Part shown: positions 18,577 through 26,157 of the stretch, piece after piece
Position numbering within the stretch: position 1 is the stretch's first letter
How the letters are laid out: each line of letters starts with the position of its first letter
Assembly: GCA_015060325.1 (NCBI GenBank)
Contig: SUYQ01000007.1
Coordinates: 41,128 to 105,127, forward strand
Reading direction: 5' to 3'
From: Bacteroidales bacterium
Lineage (GTDB): Bacteria; Bacteroidota; Bacteroidia; Bacteroidales; UBA932
DNA length: 64,000 nucleotides
Made by a program: the position numbers and the translations under genes
The notes under the pieces: generated by a model
What the model saw: only the letters and a program-made list of their open reading frames with translations
Told to the model about the DNA's origin: nothing
The model's database searches: none

Positions 18577-18752
18577 AGATGTTTCGCTTCGCTCAACATG
18601 ACAGTATGTTGTCATCCTGAGCGCCTCCCTGTCATCCTGAGCGCAGCGAAGGATCTTTAACACTGAGATGTCCCACTTGTCATCCTGAGCGTAGCGAAGG
18701 ATCTTTAACACTGAGATGCTCACTGTCATCCTGAGCGCAGCGAAGGATCTTT
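18577..18752 (+). repeat. Left palindrome array flanking the GIY-YIG gene
   Basis: Order: one inverted copy (18577-18603, outer stem ATGTT/AACAT), one half unit (18610-18629), then three complete direct copies (18630-18658, 18678-18706, 18724-18752). The spacer AACACTGAGATGTCCCACT between the first two full copies recurs exactly in the right array. The array starts two bases after the gcvPB stop. Confidence 0.92.
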
Positions 18753-18761
18753 ATAACCAAT

Positions 18762-19052
18762 ATGTACAAAACCTACTACGTATACATGATGTCCAGTAAC
18801 TCCAATAAAGCATTATATATTGGGGTTACCGGCGATTTGGTCAGAAGGGTTCAGCAACATAAAACCGGTGAATTGGGTGGGTTTACTCAGAAGTATGCGT
18901 GTCACAAATTGGTATATTATGAGACATTCTCAGATATCAATCAGGCTATCGCAAGAGAAAAGTATCTTAAGGGATGGAAGAGATCCAGGAAGGATGATTT
19001 GATAGACAGTGTCAATCCTGCCAGGAAAGATTTGTCTGAAGATTTTATGTAA
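18762..19052 (+). CDS. GIY-YIG family endonuclease, bracketed by palindrome arrays
   Basis: 96-residue single-domain nuclease of the short GIY-YIG type. It has YYVYMM as the GIY equivalent, YIG at residues 19-21, Arg28/29, Tyr/Phe-rich middle and Glu66 (AIAREKYLKGW) as the likely metal ligand, ending NPARKDLSEDFM. Single-domain proteins of this kind cut DNA in other contexts, but the target here is unknown. The gene is richer in A+T than the gcv genes and sits between gcvPB and lpdA with a three-full-copy palindrome array on each side; the right array overlaps its stop codon. This suggests the gene and repeats travel or amplify together, which is inference. Confidence 0.9.
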   Translation: MYKTYYVYMMSSNSNKALYIGVTGDLVRRVQQHKTGELGGFTQKYACHKLVYYETFSDINQAIAREKYLKGWKRSRKDDLIDSVNPARKDLSEDFM

Positions 19053-19240
19053 AGATTCTTCGCTTCGCTCAGAATGACAATTGTACAGTTTGTTTGCTGT
19101 CATTCTGAGCGCCTCTCTGTCATCCTGAGCGCAGCGAAGGATCTTTAGCACAGAGATTCTCGCTGTCATCCTGAGCGCAGCGAAGGATCTTTAACACTGA
19201 GATGTCCCACTTGTCATCCTGAGCGCAGCGAAGGATCTTT
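19051..19240 (+). repeat. Right palindrome array flanking the GIY-YIG gene
   Basis: Same order as the left array: one inverted copy (19051-19079, outer stem ATTCT/AGAAT), one half unit (19098-19117), then three full copies (19118-19146, 19164-19192, 19212-19240), with the same 19-base spacer before the last. It ends 25 bases before lpdA. Confidence 0.92.
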
Positions 19241-19265
19241 ATAATGAATGTAAATTTAAGATTAT

Positions 19266-20753
19266 ATGAAAATAGTCATCATAGGTGCCGGGCCGGGCGG
19301 ATATGAGACCGCCCTGCTGGCTGCGAAAAGGGGAGTGGAGGTCGTGCTGATCGAAGCCGGTCATGTAGGAGGTACATGTCTGAATGAGGGCTGCATTCCG
19401 ACCAAGTCTTTCTGCAAGAATGCTGAGGTTATCGACAGCCTCCGTGAAGCGGAGACGTTCGGAATCACCGGGCTTTCATATGACTTCGACTTCAAGGCTG
19501 TGACCGCCCGCAAGAATGCTGTCGTGGAACAGCTGCGCGGGGGAGTCGAAGGCCTGCTCGGCCATAAGCTCATCACTCTGGTCCGCGGCAAAGCTTCCTT
19601 CAAAGATGCCCATACAGTTGTTGTTACTCGGACATCCACCACTGTCATTCCGAGCGAGGCCGAAGGCCGAGTCGAGGAATCTACCGAATACACCGCCGAC
19701 TACATCATCATCGCGACCGGTTCTGTTTCAGCGTCCCTGCCGATTCCAGGCGCAGACCTTCCGGGCATCCTGACATCAAAGGAAATCCTTGACCTTGAGG
19801 ATGTTCCGAAGAGGTTGTGTGTCATCGGCGGTGGAGTCATCGGACTGGAATTCGCCTCGGTCTTCCGCAGCTTCGGCAGCGAGGTTACCGTGCTGGAATA
19901 CTTCAAGGATATCCTCCCTCGTTTTGATTCCGACCTCTCGAAGAGACTCAAGCAAAGTCTCGGCAAGAGGGGCATTGAAATCTGCACTCAGGCTCAGGTG
20001 ACCGGTATCACCACTGTCATTCCGAGCGAGGCCGAAGGCTCATCTGTCATTCCGAGCGAGGCCGAAGGCCGAGTCGAGGAATCTCCATGCTATCGCGTCA
20101 CCTACATCCGCAAGGGAAAGGAAGAAACCGTCGAGGCAGACAAGGTGCTGATGGCTGTAGGCAGAAAGGCCAACGTCGGCTCGCTGAACCTTGCAGATGC
20201 AGGTATTGAATTCACTCCAAGAGGAATCGTCGCCAACGACAGGACCATGCAGACCAACGTGCCGCACATCTATGCTATCGGTGACGTCAACGGCAAGATG
20301 ATGCTGGCCCATGCAGCTACATTCCAGGGCATCGTTGCTCTTGACCATATCATGGGCATCGAGAATGAAATCGATCTGTCTGTGATGCCTGCTGCAGTGT
20401 TCACCTCTCCGGAGGCTGCCTCAGTCGGCATGACGGAAGATGAGTGCAAGGAAGCCGGAATCCCTGTGAAATGCTTGAAGTCATTTTTCCGTGCAAACGG
20501 AAAGGCTGTGACCATGGGGGAGACAGACGGATTCTGCAAGCTGATCGTAGCAGCCGAACCGAAGGAAGGCTGCGTATCGCCATTCGCTCCGGGCCGCATC
20601 CTCGGCTGTCATCTCTATGGCCCTCATGCCTCCGACATAGTTCAGGAAGCATGTGCACTCATATCCCGCAATGCTACGCTCAAGCAGTTCGAAAGCATCA
20701 TCCATACCCACCCGACCTTGACAGAAGTGCTGCAAAGTGCTGTACACGGTTAA
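19266..20753 (+). CDS. lpdA: Dihydrolipoyl dehydrogenase with two repeat-encoded inserts
   Basis: Flavoprotein that reoxidises dihydrolipoyl GcvH with NAD+. 495 residues with the FAD motif IGAGPGGYETALLAAK, the redox disulfide C38/C43 in GGTCLNEGCIPTK, the NAD motif VIGGGVIGLEFAS, a YAIGDVNGKMMLAHAA box and C-terminal HTHPTLTEV. Residues 126-139 (TVIPSEAEGRVEES) and 250-273 (one truncated and one full unit of the same peptide) are encoded by dispersed palindromes. Both inserts lie in the turn just before the strand leading to a nucleotide-domain motif (YIIIATGS and VLMAVGR), so the fold is likely preserved. Length exceeds the usual 450-470. Confidence 0.95.
   Translation: MKIVIIGAGPGGYETALLAAKRGVEVVLIEAGHVGGTCLNEGCIPTKSFCKNAEVIDSLREAETFGITGLSYDFDFKAVTARKNAVVEQLRGGVEGLLGHKLITLVRGKASFKDAHTVVVTRTSTTVIPSEAEGRVEESTEYTADYIIIATGSVSASLPIPGADLPGILTSKEILDLEDVPKRLCVIGGGVIGLEFASVFRSFGSEVTVLEYFKDILPRFDSDLSKRLKQSLGKRGIEICTQAQVTGITTVIPSEAEGSSVIPSEAEGRVEESPCYRVTYIRKGKEETVEADKVLMAVGRKANVGSLNLADAGIEFTPRGIVANDRTMQTNVPHIYAIGDVNGKMMLAHAATFQGIVALDHIMGIENEIDLSVMPAAVFTSPEAASVGMTEDECKEAGIPVKCLKSFFRANGKAVTMGETDGFCKLIVAAEPKEGCVSPFAPGRILGCHLYGPHASDIVQEACALISRNATLKQFESIIHTHPTLTEVLQSAVHG
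19643..19682 (+). repeat. Long-form palindrome inside lpdA (first)
   Basis: Begins TGTCATTCCGAGCGAGG and ends GAGTCGAGGAATCT. Outer stem ATTCC/GGAAT, GA/GA, GC opposite G-T-C with one bulged T, GA/GA, then GGCC/GGCC closing a GAA loop. In frame. Confidence 0.9.
20015..20084 (+). repeat. Truncated plus complete long-form palindrome inside lpdA (second)
   Basis: A left-half copy (20015-20038) followed directly by a complete copy (20045-20084) identical in plan to that at 19643. Both are translated in frame as VIPSEAEG peptides. Confidence 0.9.
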
Positions 20754-20756
20754 TTC

Positions 20757-20787
20757 TTGACCAATTGAAGGAAAATCTTTATCTTTG
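20757..20787 (+). promoter_or_regulatory. Promoter of the LytTR-FHA-PP2C group
   Basis: TTG (20757-20759), 20 bases, then TATCTTTG (20780-20787), starting four bases after the lpdA stop. A second weaker box overlaps 20806-20813. Confidence 0.5.
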
Positions 20788-20821
20788 ATGTTGCAATTCT
20801 AATATATACTTTGAGTCTACT

Positions 20822-21178
20822 ATGAAACCTGTTTATCTGCATCTTAATTCCAGAGATGAATTCCTTCGTATAGATGTTTCAAAAATCGTATATTTCGAGG
20901 CGGATGGAAATTATACCAATATCGTGCTTGCAAATCAGCTGAAAGGAGTGGTAAGCATGAATCTAGGTCATATGCAGGAAGTCCTTATCAAAAGTCTCGG
21001 CGAAAATGCCCGTATGTTTGCCAGGATAGGAAAGAAATACATCATTAATCACAAATACATATATCAGATCAGTCCTATAGCCCAACGTCTCCTGCTCAGT
21101 GATGGTGAACGGTTCGCTTTTCAGTTGCAGGTCTCCAAGGAAGCTCTGAAGAAACTTAAGGATATGTACGTAAAATAA
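20822..21178 (+). CDS. LytTR DNA-binding domain protein
   Basis: 118 residues consisting of one LytTR domain: KIVYFEADGNYTNIVL, LGENARMFARIGKKYIIN and VSKEALKKLKDMY are typical. It has no receiver or membrane domain, so it is either a stand-alone regulator or one controlled by protein contact. Being first in a run of same-strand signalling genes (21190-24831), with its own promoter, it may control that group. The target sequence is not predictable from the protein. Confidence 0.88.
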   Translation: MKPVYLHLNSRDEFLRIDVSKIVYFEADGNYTNIVLANQLKGVVSMNLGHMQEVLIKSLGENARMFARIGKKYIINHKYIYQISPIAQRLLLSDGERFAFQLQVSKEALKKLKDMYVK

Positions 21179-21189
21179 TATTTGAAATC

Positions 21190-21957
21190 ATGGATACAAG
21201 ACTTATCGGTAAGACTATCTACATTGGACGCGAGGCTGCCACATCCCTCCTGAGACTTATGATGAACGTTGATGGTTCAATGAAGGATACGTCTGTTGAT
21301 GCGGCTGGCAAGGTCCCTGACACAGTGAGCCGCTGCCTTGGAGAAAGCAAAGCACATTGCTCTGTTGAATTCTGTACAGGCAACAAGGTCAAGATCAAGA
21401 ATATGAATGACCATAATGTCACATTGATAAATGATCATGCTATTGATGTGAAGATGGTTGATGTCAATCCGCAGCTCTCCATCAAGTTGGGTCCTGACGG
21501 GTATAAGATAGGTCTGGATGCCTTGATTTCTGCTGCTTCCGCATTATTGCCTCAATTGTATGATATCCGACCGTTGGAAAAAGTGTGGAACGATTACGAG
21601 AACCAGCTTCGTGACCTTAGACTGAAAAGAGAACGATTTGTTGCAGTGTCATCCATTACAGGTATTCTTTCCACATGTGGAATGGTATGTATGTTCATAG
21701 AGCCTCTGAAAGATCTGAGGATTCTATTCCTGGTAATTACCCTCGTCCTCAGTATCTACTTTATCAAGGCAAGACTTTCTGCTCCAAAGAAGAATATGGA
21801 AGAAGAACAGAAGATAAAGGATCAGTTCATGGACAATTACGTGTGTCCTAATCCGAATTGCAATCATTTCTTGGGAATGTCTCCATATAGAGTCTTGAGA
21901 CAGAACAAGAACTGCCCGTATTGCAAGGCAAAATTGGAGGAAACCTCCGCTGAGTGA
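21190..21957 (+). CDS. FHA-like, membrane and zinc-ribbon protein (uncharacterised)
   Basis: 255 residues in three parts. Residues about 1-115 have an FHA-like strand pattern (TIYIGREA, TVSRCLGESKAHCSVEF, IKNMNDHNVTLINDHAI), though divergent. Residues about 148-190 hold two membrane helices (VSSITGILSTCGMVCMFI and ILFLVITLVLSIYFIKA). The C-terminus has a four-Cys zinc ribbon (CPNPNC, then CPYCKAKL). This suggests a membrane sensor that recognises a phosphothreonine partner. The same group encodes a canonical FHA protein and a PP2C phosphatase. The FHA assignment is by pattern and not certain. Confidence 0.6.
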   Translation: MDTRLIGKTIYIGREAATSLLRLMMNVDGSMKDTSVDAAGKVPDTVSRCLGESKAHCSVEFCTGNKVKIKNMNDHNVTLINDHAIDVKMVDVNPQLSIKLGPDGYKIGLDALISAASALLPQLYDIRPLEKVWNDYENQLRDLRLKRERFVAVSSITGILSTCGMVCMFIEPLKDLRILFLVITLVLSIYFIKARLSAPKKNMEEEQKIKDQFMDNYVCPNPNCNHFLGMSPYRVLRQNKNCPYCKAKLEETSAE

Positions 21958-22079
21958 TCATTTCATGTAAAAATCCTGCCATTTCATACAGAAACCCGGG
22001 TGTTTGTTTGAATTTTATCATATGCTCCATACATTTGCCCTTGTGAGCCTATAGTATGGATTTATAAAAAAGTATTATT

Positions 22080-23039
22080 ATGAGTACTGATGATAAGACA
22101 ATTATAGCAGATTCTTCTGATACAGAGTCTACTGTTATTCATGACGTTGAAGTTGCTGCCGATCCTGAAAAGGGCACTGCTTCCGGCAGACGCGTGGCCA
22201 AGGTTGCAGGAGGCCTGGCTGGCGGAGTCATGCTTGGTGGTGTGGCAGCTTTCGCAGCAGAGGAGTTGTCGGCTGATGATCCGGAAGAGCCGCTAGATTC
22301 TTCAGACGACGCCCCGGCAGGCGACGAACCGGCAGACGACGCCCCGACAGGCGACGAACCGATTGTTGACGAACCGGTGGTTGATGAACCGATTCTCGAC
22401 GGAACTGTTGATCCGGAGATTCTTCCAACTGATGTCGAGACAGTTGAGTCGGCTGTGATCGAACCTGTAGACGATGAGATCATTGAACCATATTCGGATG
22501 AATCTGAAGGAGTGATTGTAGAGGAGACTGATGAAGAGGTCGATCCGGTCGAAGATATTGAAATTTATGACGGTCAGGTAAGTCTGGCTGAATCGGTAGA
22601 TGACAGCATGTCATTTGCAGAAGCTTTCAGTTCAGCAAGGCAGGAAGTCGGTGCTGGAGGAGTTTTTGTTTGGAAAGGACAGTTATACAATACGTATACA
22701 GCAGAAGAGTGGGAGGAACTGTCGGCGGATGAGAAGGATGAGTTTGATCTTTCCACAGAAGAATTCATTGAAGCAGATGTTGAAGAGGTTGAACTTCTTG
22801 GTTCTGAACAGTATTCGGATGAAGAAGTAGCTGTTGCGGAAGTTATGGTTGATGATGATGAAGTATATTTAGTGGATGTGGATCCTGATGATATGGGATC
22901 TGATGAATATGAATTCATGGTCACTGACATTGACGGAGATGGCATTGTTGATGTTGATGAAATCATAGATATATCTGAATACGGTATCAGTGCAGATGAT
23001 TTTGCTGACGGTGATTTTAGTGATGATATGTTAATTTAA
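22080..23039 (+). CDS. Acidic repeat protein with a single hydrophobic segment
   Basis: 319 residues, extremely rich in Asp and Glu. A basic turn (GRRVAKVAG) and a Gly/Ala hydrophobic segment at about residues 42-60 may cross or touch the membrane. Then follows a repetitive stretch of DDAPAGDEP/DDAPTGDEP and VDEP units (about 75-110), and later an EF-hand-like DIDGDGIVDVDEI. Thr residues near the N-terminus (DDKTIIADSSDTESTVIHD) would suit phosphorylation and FHA binding. It probably works with the flanking FHA and PP2C proteins; function unknown. Real-gene evidence is the uninterrupted frame, operon context and coherent composition. Confidence 0.7.
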   Translation: MSTDDKTIIADSSDTESTVIHDVEVAADPEKGTASGRRVAKVAGGLAGGVMLGGVAAFAAEELSADDPEEPLDSSDDAPAGDEPADDAPTGDEPIVDEPVVDEPILDGTVDPEILPTDVETVESAVIEPVDDEIIEPYSDESEGVIVEETDEEVDPVEDIEIYDGQVSLAESVDDSMSFAEAFSSARQEVGAGGVFVWKGQLYNTYTAEEWEELSADEKDEFDLSTEEFIEADVEEVELLGSEQYSDEEVAVAEVMVDDDEVYLVDVDPDDMGSDEYEFMVTDIDGDGIVDVDEIIDISEYGISADDFADGDFSDDMLI

Positions 23040-23056
23040 TAATAGGTATCAGGATT

Positions 23057-23653
23057 ATGATAATCAGAAAATGTCCTAATTGTGGCAAGGCTCTTCTCTT
23101 CAGGAATGAGCCGGTCAATGCGTCGGCCATGGTTAAATGTCCGGCCTGCCAGCAGACGACTCCATATTTTTCTTTAAAGCAGGCGGTTCAGGCTAAGCCA
23201 AGTCAGGCTGGAGATAATTCTGCTTCAGAAGAGCATACAAGGTATGTCCAGAAGGAATCTGCACATGCTGAACCTAAAATTAAGGTCAGCAGGTCTGAAG
23301 TCCATGCGTTTCTAAGACTTGTTTCTTCACCTGAAAAGACATATTCCTTGAAATCAGGCAAAAATGTAATTGGCAGGTCGGCGCCTACTTCCAATGCTGA
23401 CATACAGATAGATACCGGATCTCGTAAACGTATGAGCCGTGAGCATATTGTCATCGACTTTGATTCGGTGGATGGAAAACCTAGATTCCGCTTCAGTCTG
23501 TTCAAGGGAAATCTTAATGATACCTTTATCGGTACGGAAAAAGTGTCTTTCGGCGATTCCATGTATTTGAATCCAGGAGATGTGATTCGTCTTCCAGATG
23601 CAGATCTCAGGCTTGAAGTTGAAGATACTGATGTTACAACAATGGATTATTGA
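23057..23653 (+). CDS. Zinc-ribbon FHA domain protein
   Basis: 198 residues. An N-terminal zinc ribbon (CPNCGKAL ... CPACQQ) is followed by a linker and a C-terminal FHA domain (about 98-190) with the phosphopeptide-binding signature NVIGRSAP, SREHIVIDF and NDTFIGTEKVSFGDSMYLNP then GDVIRLPD. FHA domains bind phosphothreonine. Its stop codon overlaps the start of the PP2C phosphatase gene by one base, implying tight coupling. No Ser/Thr kinase gene is visible nearby, so the modifying enzyme must be elsewhere. Confidence 0.9.
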   Translation: MIIRKCPNCGKALLFRNEPVNASAMVKCPACQQTTPYFSLKQAVQAKPSQAGDNSASEEHTRYVQKESAHAEPKIKVSRSEVHAFLRLVSSPEKTYSLKSGKNVIGRSAPTSNADIQIDTGSRKRMSREHIVIDFDSVDGKPRFRFSLFKGNLNDTFIGTEKVSFGDSMYLNPGDVIRLPDADLRLEVEDTDVTTMDY

Positions 23654-24831
23654 TGACAGGTATGAAATATAAATTGAAAGTATACTCCATCTATGAATTG
23701 GGACAACGTTCCAATCAGGAGGATAATATGTTCCCAAAATACCAGCAGGCAACAGACGATGACAGACTTTTCATTGTCTGCGATGGTATGGGAGGACATG
23801 CGGCAGGAGAGGTTGCAAGTTCACTCGTTTGTGAGGCGATGAGCAATTCTATAATGGCGGCCTGCCCGGATGCAGAGGGAGCTTTCAGCGATTCTCTTCT
23901 TAAGGATGCTTTGGAGGATGCATATGATGCTCTGGATCAGAATGATAACGGGGATGTCAAGAAGATGGGTACGACTATGACTTTCCTCAAGTTTCATGAT
24001 CAGGGAGCTACCATTGCCCATATCGGTGACAGTCGTGTTTACCATATACGTCCTGCTGCTGATAAGGAGAATACAAGAATATTGTTCCAGACTTCTGATC
24101 ACTCCTTGGTCAACGATCTTGTGAAAATAGGTGAGCTGACCCCGGAGGAGGCCAAGGTTTCCAAGCAGAAGAATGTGATTACCAGGGCAATGCAGCCGTC
24201 ATTGGAGCGTCGTCCGTCTGCGGATATCCATCATGTTGACGATGTGCAGCCAGGAGACTGTTTCTTCATGTGCACTGACGGAATCCTTGAAAATATGGAA
24301 GATGAGAACATCTGTTTCATTTTTTCTGATAAGGCCGGTGATGATGCCAACAAGGTCAATATCATCATAAGGGCTACTGAAGATAACAAGGACAATCATT
24401 CTGCATATTTCATAAGGGTGGAAGATGTTATTGGGGCTCCTGTTTCTGCTCCGGAAACGGAACCTGTTGTTGAGAATGACAGTCCGGCAGATGAGCCTGT
24501 TACAGTCATCGGGCATGCAGTTCCTTCAGATCCTACTGAGATAATGGCAGATGATCATGTGGTAAAGAAATCGAGGAGGATAAACACTGCATTGATTATC
24601 GCTGCTGTTCTCGTATTCGGTGTGTTGCTGTTTATCATGATATACGGCAAGATGAAGCCGGAAAAGAAGGGAAGTGCAGAAAAGGCACAAGTTGAAATCC
24701 GCGATGAAGTAAAACATTCTTGGGAGACTGTCAAGGATATATGTTCGGAGAAGCTAGAAGAACTTGCCGAGGACGGACCTGAGGACGGACCAGCAGAGGA
24801 TGACCAGGCGGGAGAACCCGGTGAAAAATAG
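23653..24831 (+). CDS. PP2C-family serine/threonine phosphatase with C-terminal membrane anchor
   Basis: Dephosphorylates phosphoserine or phosphothreonine using two metal ions. Motifs in order: QRSNQEDN, IVCDGMGGHAAGEVASS, MGTTMTFL, AHIGDSRVYHI, and FFMCTDGILENMEDE, covering about residues 1-255. A linker leads to one membrane helix (about 305-328, ALIIAAVLVFGVLLFIMIYG) and an acidic tail. The ATG at 23653 shares its base with the stop of the FHA gene; the next ATG (23662) is a possible alternative. It is the natural eraser for the phospho-signals read by the upstream FHA proteins. Confidence 0.92.
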   Translation: MTGMKYKLKVYSIYELGQRSNQEDNMFPKYQQATDDDRLFIVCDGMGGHAAGEVASSLVCEAMSNSIMAACPDAEGAFSDSLLKDALEDAYDALDQNDNGDVKKMGTTMTFLKFHDQGATIAHIGDSRVYHIRPAADKENTRILFQTSDHSLVNDLVKIGELTPEEAKVSKQKNVITRAMQPSLERRPSADIHHVDDVQPGDCFFMCTDGILENMEDENICFIFSDKAGDDANKVNIIIRATEDNKDNHSAYFIRVEDVIGAPVSAPETEPVVENDSPADEPVTVIGHAVPSDPTEIMADDHVVKKSRRINTALIIAAVLVFGVLLFIMIYGKMKPEKKGSAEKAQVEIRDEVKHSWETVKDICSEKLEELAEDGPEDGPAEDDQAGEPGEK

Positions 24832-24916
24832 TCTGCTTTAAATAGTCAGTTCCTGCTTCTGCAGGCATGGAATCGGGCTCTCGGAGGTGGACAGAAATGA
24901 TTTCGGAGAATGGAAG

Positions 24917-26095
24917 CTAGCCGATGATCCATTTGCCGATTTTCGGAATCTTCTGCACGAAGACGCTGAAGATGGCCACTCCGGTGAATGTGATGGCGGT
25001 CGCGCAGAGGATCTGGACAGGAGTGGTCCAGATGCCTAACACTCCGTCGGCTCCGAGCTGGAGAGATTCGCGCATCCATGTCGATACATAGATGAGGAGG
25101 ACCATGTGGCAGAGATACATTCCGTAGCTCGCTTTAGATACAGGGAGGAGGACTTTTTCATAGAAGTTCCCTCCCTGGGTTATTTTACGGAAGAGCAGAA
25201 CCCATCCGATTGCCATCAGGGCTACTCCCAAAGTATCATTTAGCCATGGGCCTTCCCAAAGGGCGGCAAGTCCTACCGGACCTCCTATCGGAAATACGCC
25301 ATTGGCGTCAGCATATACCCTTGACAGGAACCCGTAAGAGCAGATCGCAAATCCTGCGGTGAAGACCGGGAGGGCGATTGCGAGGGTCTTTTTCCAAGAA
25401 AGTTCGCCGACGAACTTGCGGAAATAAAGGCCGAGCAGCATGTAGCCAACGAAGCCGCTGAAGTAGTAGAACAGACCGTAGCTGTTCCAGCTTGCCTCTC
25501 CCCAGAGAGGGAATTTTGCTGCATTCGGAATGCCGGAAGGACCGTAGATCACAGGAGCCGCTCCTCCGATCCATCCCCGGATGAGAGGAATCAGGGTCGT
25601 GAACAGCCAGATTGCAAGATAGAACTGAAGTTCCCTCTTTCCTACCTTCTCTGCCCATGGGGAAAGCAGCGGCATCAGCAGATACAGACCGCCGAGCATG
25701 TAGACATACCATAGATGTCCGGCTGCGTAGTTGAAGTTGAGAAGAAGATCCTTGAAGTTCTGTACCGGCTCGCCCCACATGAAGGCGTATACGCAGGTCC
25801 AGATGAAGAACGGGATTATGATGCGGGCCGCTCTGCGGCGGAAGAACTGCCTGGTGTCATAGTGAAGCGGGAACTGAAGGTAGCTGGAAGCGAAGATGAA
25901 CAGTGCTACGCTTGCCCTGGGCAGTACATTGAGGATGGATACCCAGATTGCGTCCGACTCGGTCAATATCAGGGAACCTTCTCCTCCCAGGTAGAACGGT
26001 TCGCAGCAGTGTGTGAGCATGACGAAGAAGCATGCGACTACTCTCATCCAGTCAAGCCAGATTTCCCTTTTCATAGTTTTTTCAGTAAGCATCAT
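24917..26095 (-). CDS. Membrane acyltransferase (acyltransferase 3 / OafA-like family)
   Basis: Inner-membrane O-acyltransferase that modifies surface glycans or similar molecules. About 392 residues with ten hydrophobic segments; the N-terminal WLDWMRVVACFFVMLTHCCE carries the conserved Arg and His of the family and RRAARIIIPFFIW follows. The start could also be the ATG 21 bases downstream (MKREIWLDW). The acceptor is unknown; no polysaccharide genes are next to it. It stands alone between the PP2C gene and gadC, both oriented towards or in line with it. Confidence 0.88.
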   Translation of the reverse strand: MMLTEKTMKREIWLDWMRVVACFFVMLTHCCEPFYLGGEGSLILTESDAIWVSILNVLPRASVALFIFASSYLQFPLHYDTRQFFRRRAARIIIPFFIWTCVYAFMWGEPVQNFKDLLLNFNYAAGHLWYVYMLGGLYLLMPLLSPWAEKVGKRELQFYLAIWLFTTLIPLIRGWIGGAAPVIYGPSGIPNAAKFPLWGEASWNSYGLFYYFSGFVGYMLLGLYFRKFVGELSWKKTLAIALPVFTAGFAICSYGFLSRVYADANGVFPIGGPVGLAALWEGPWLNDTLGVALMAIGWVLLFRKITQGGNFYEKVLLPVSKASYGMYLCHMVLLIYVSTWMRESLQLGADGVLGIWTTPVQILCATAITFTGVAIFSVFVQKIPKIGKWIIG

Positions 26096-26157
26096 ATCTC
26101 CCAGGTTTTACATTTCTGCAAAGATATGATTTTTTAGGAAAAGTAAGGTACCCCAGA

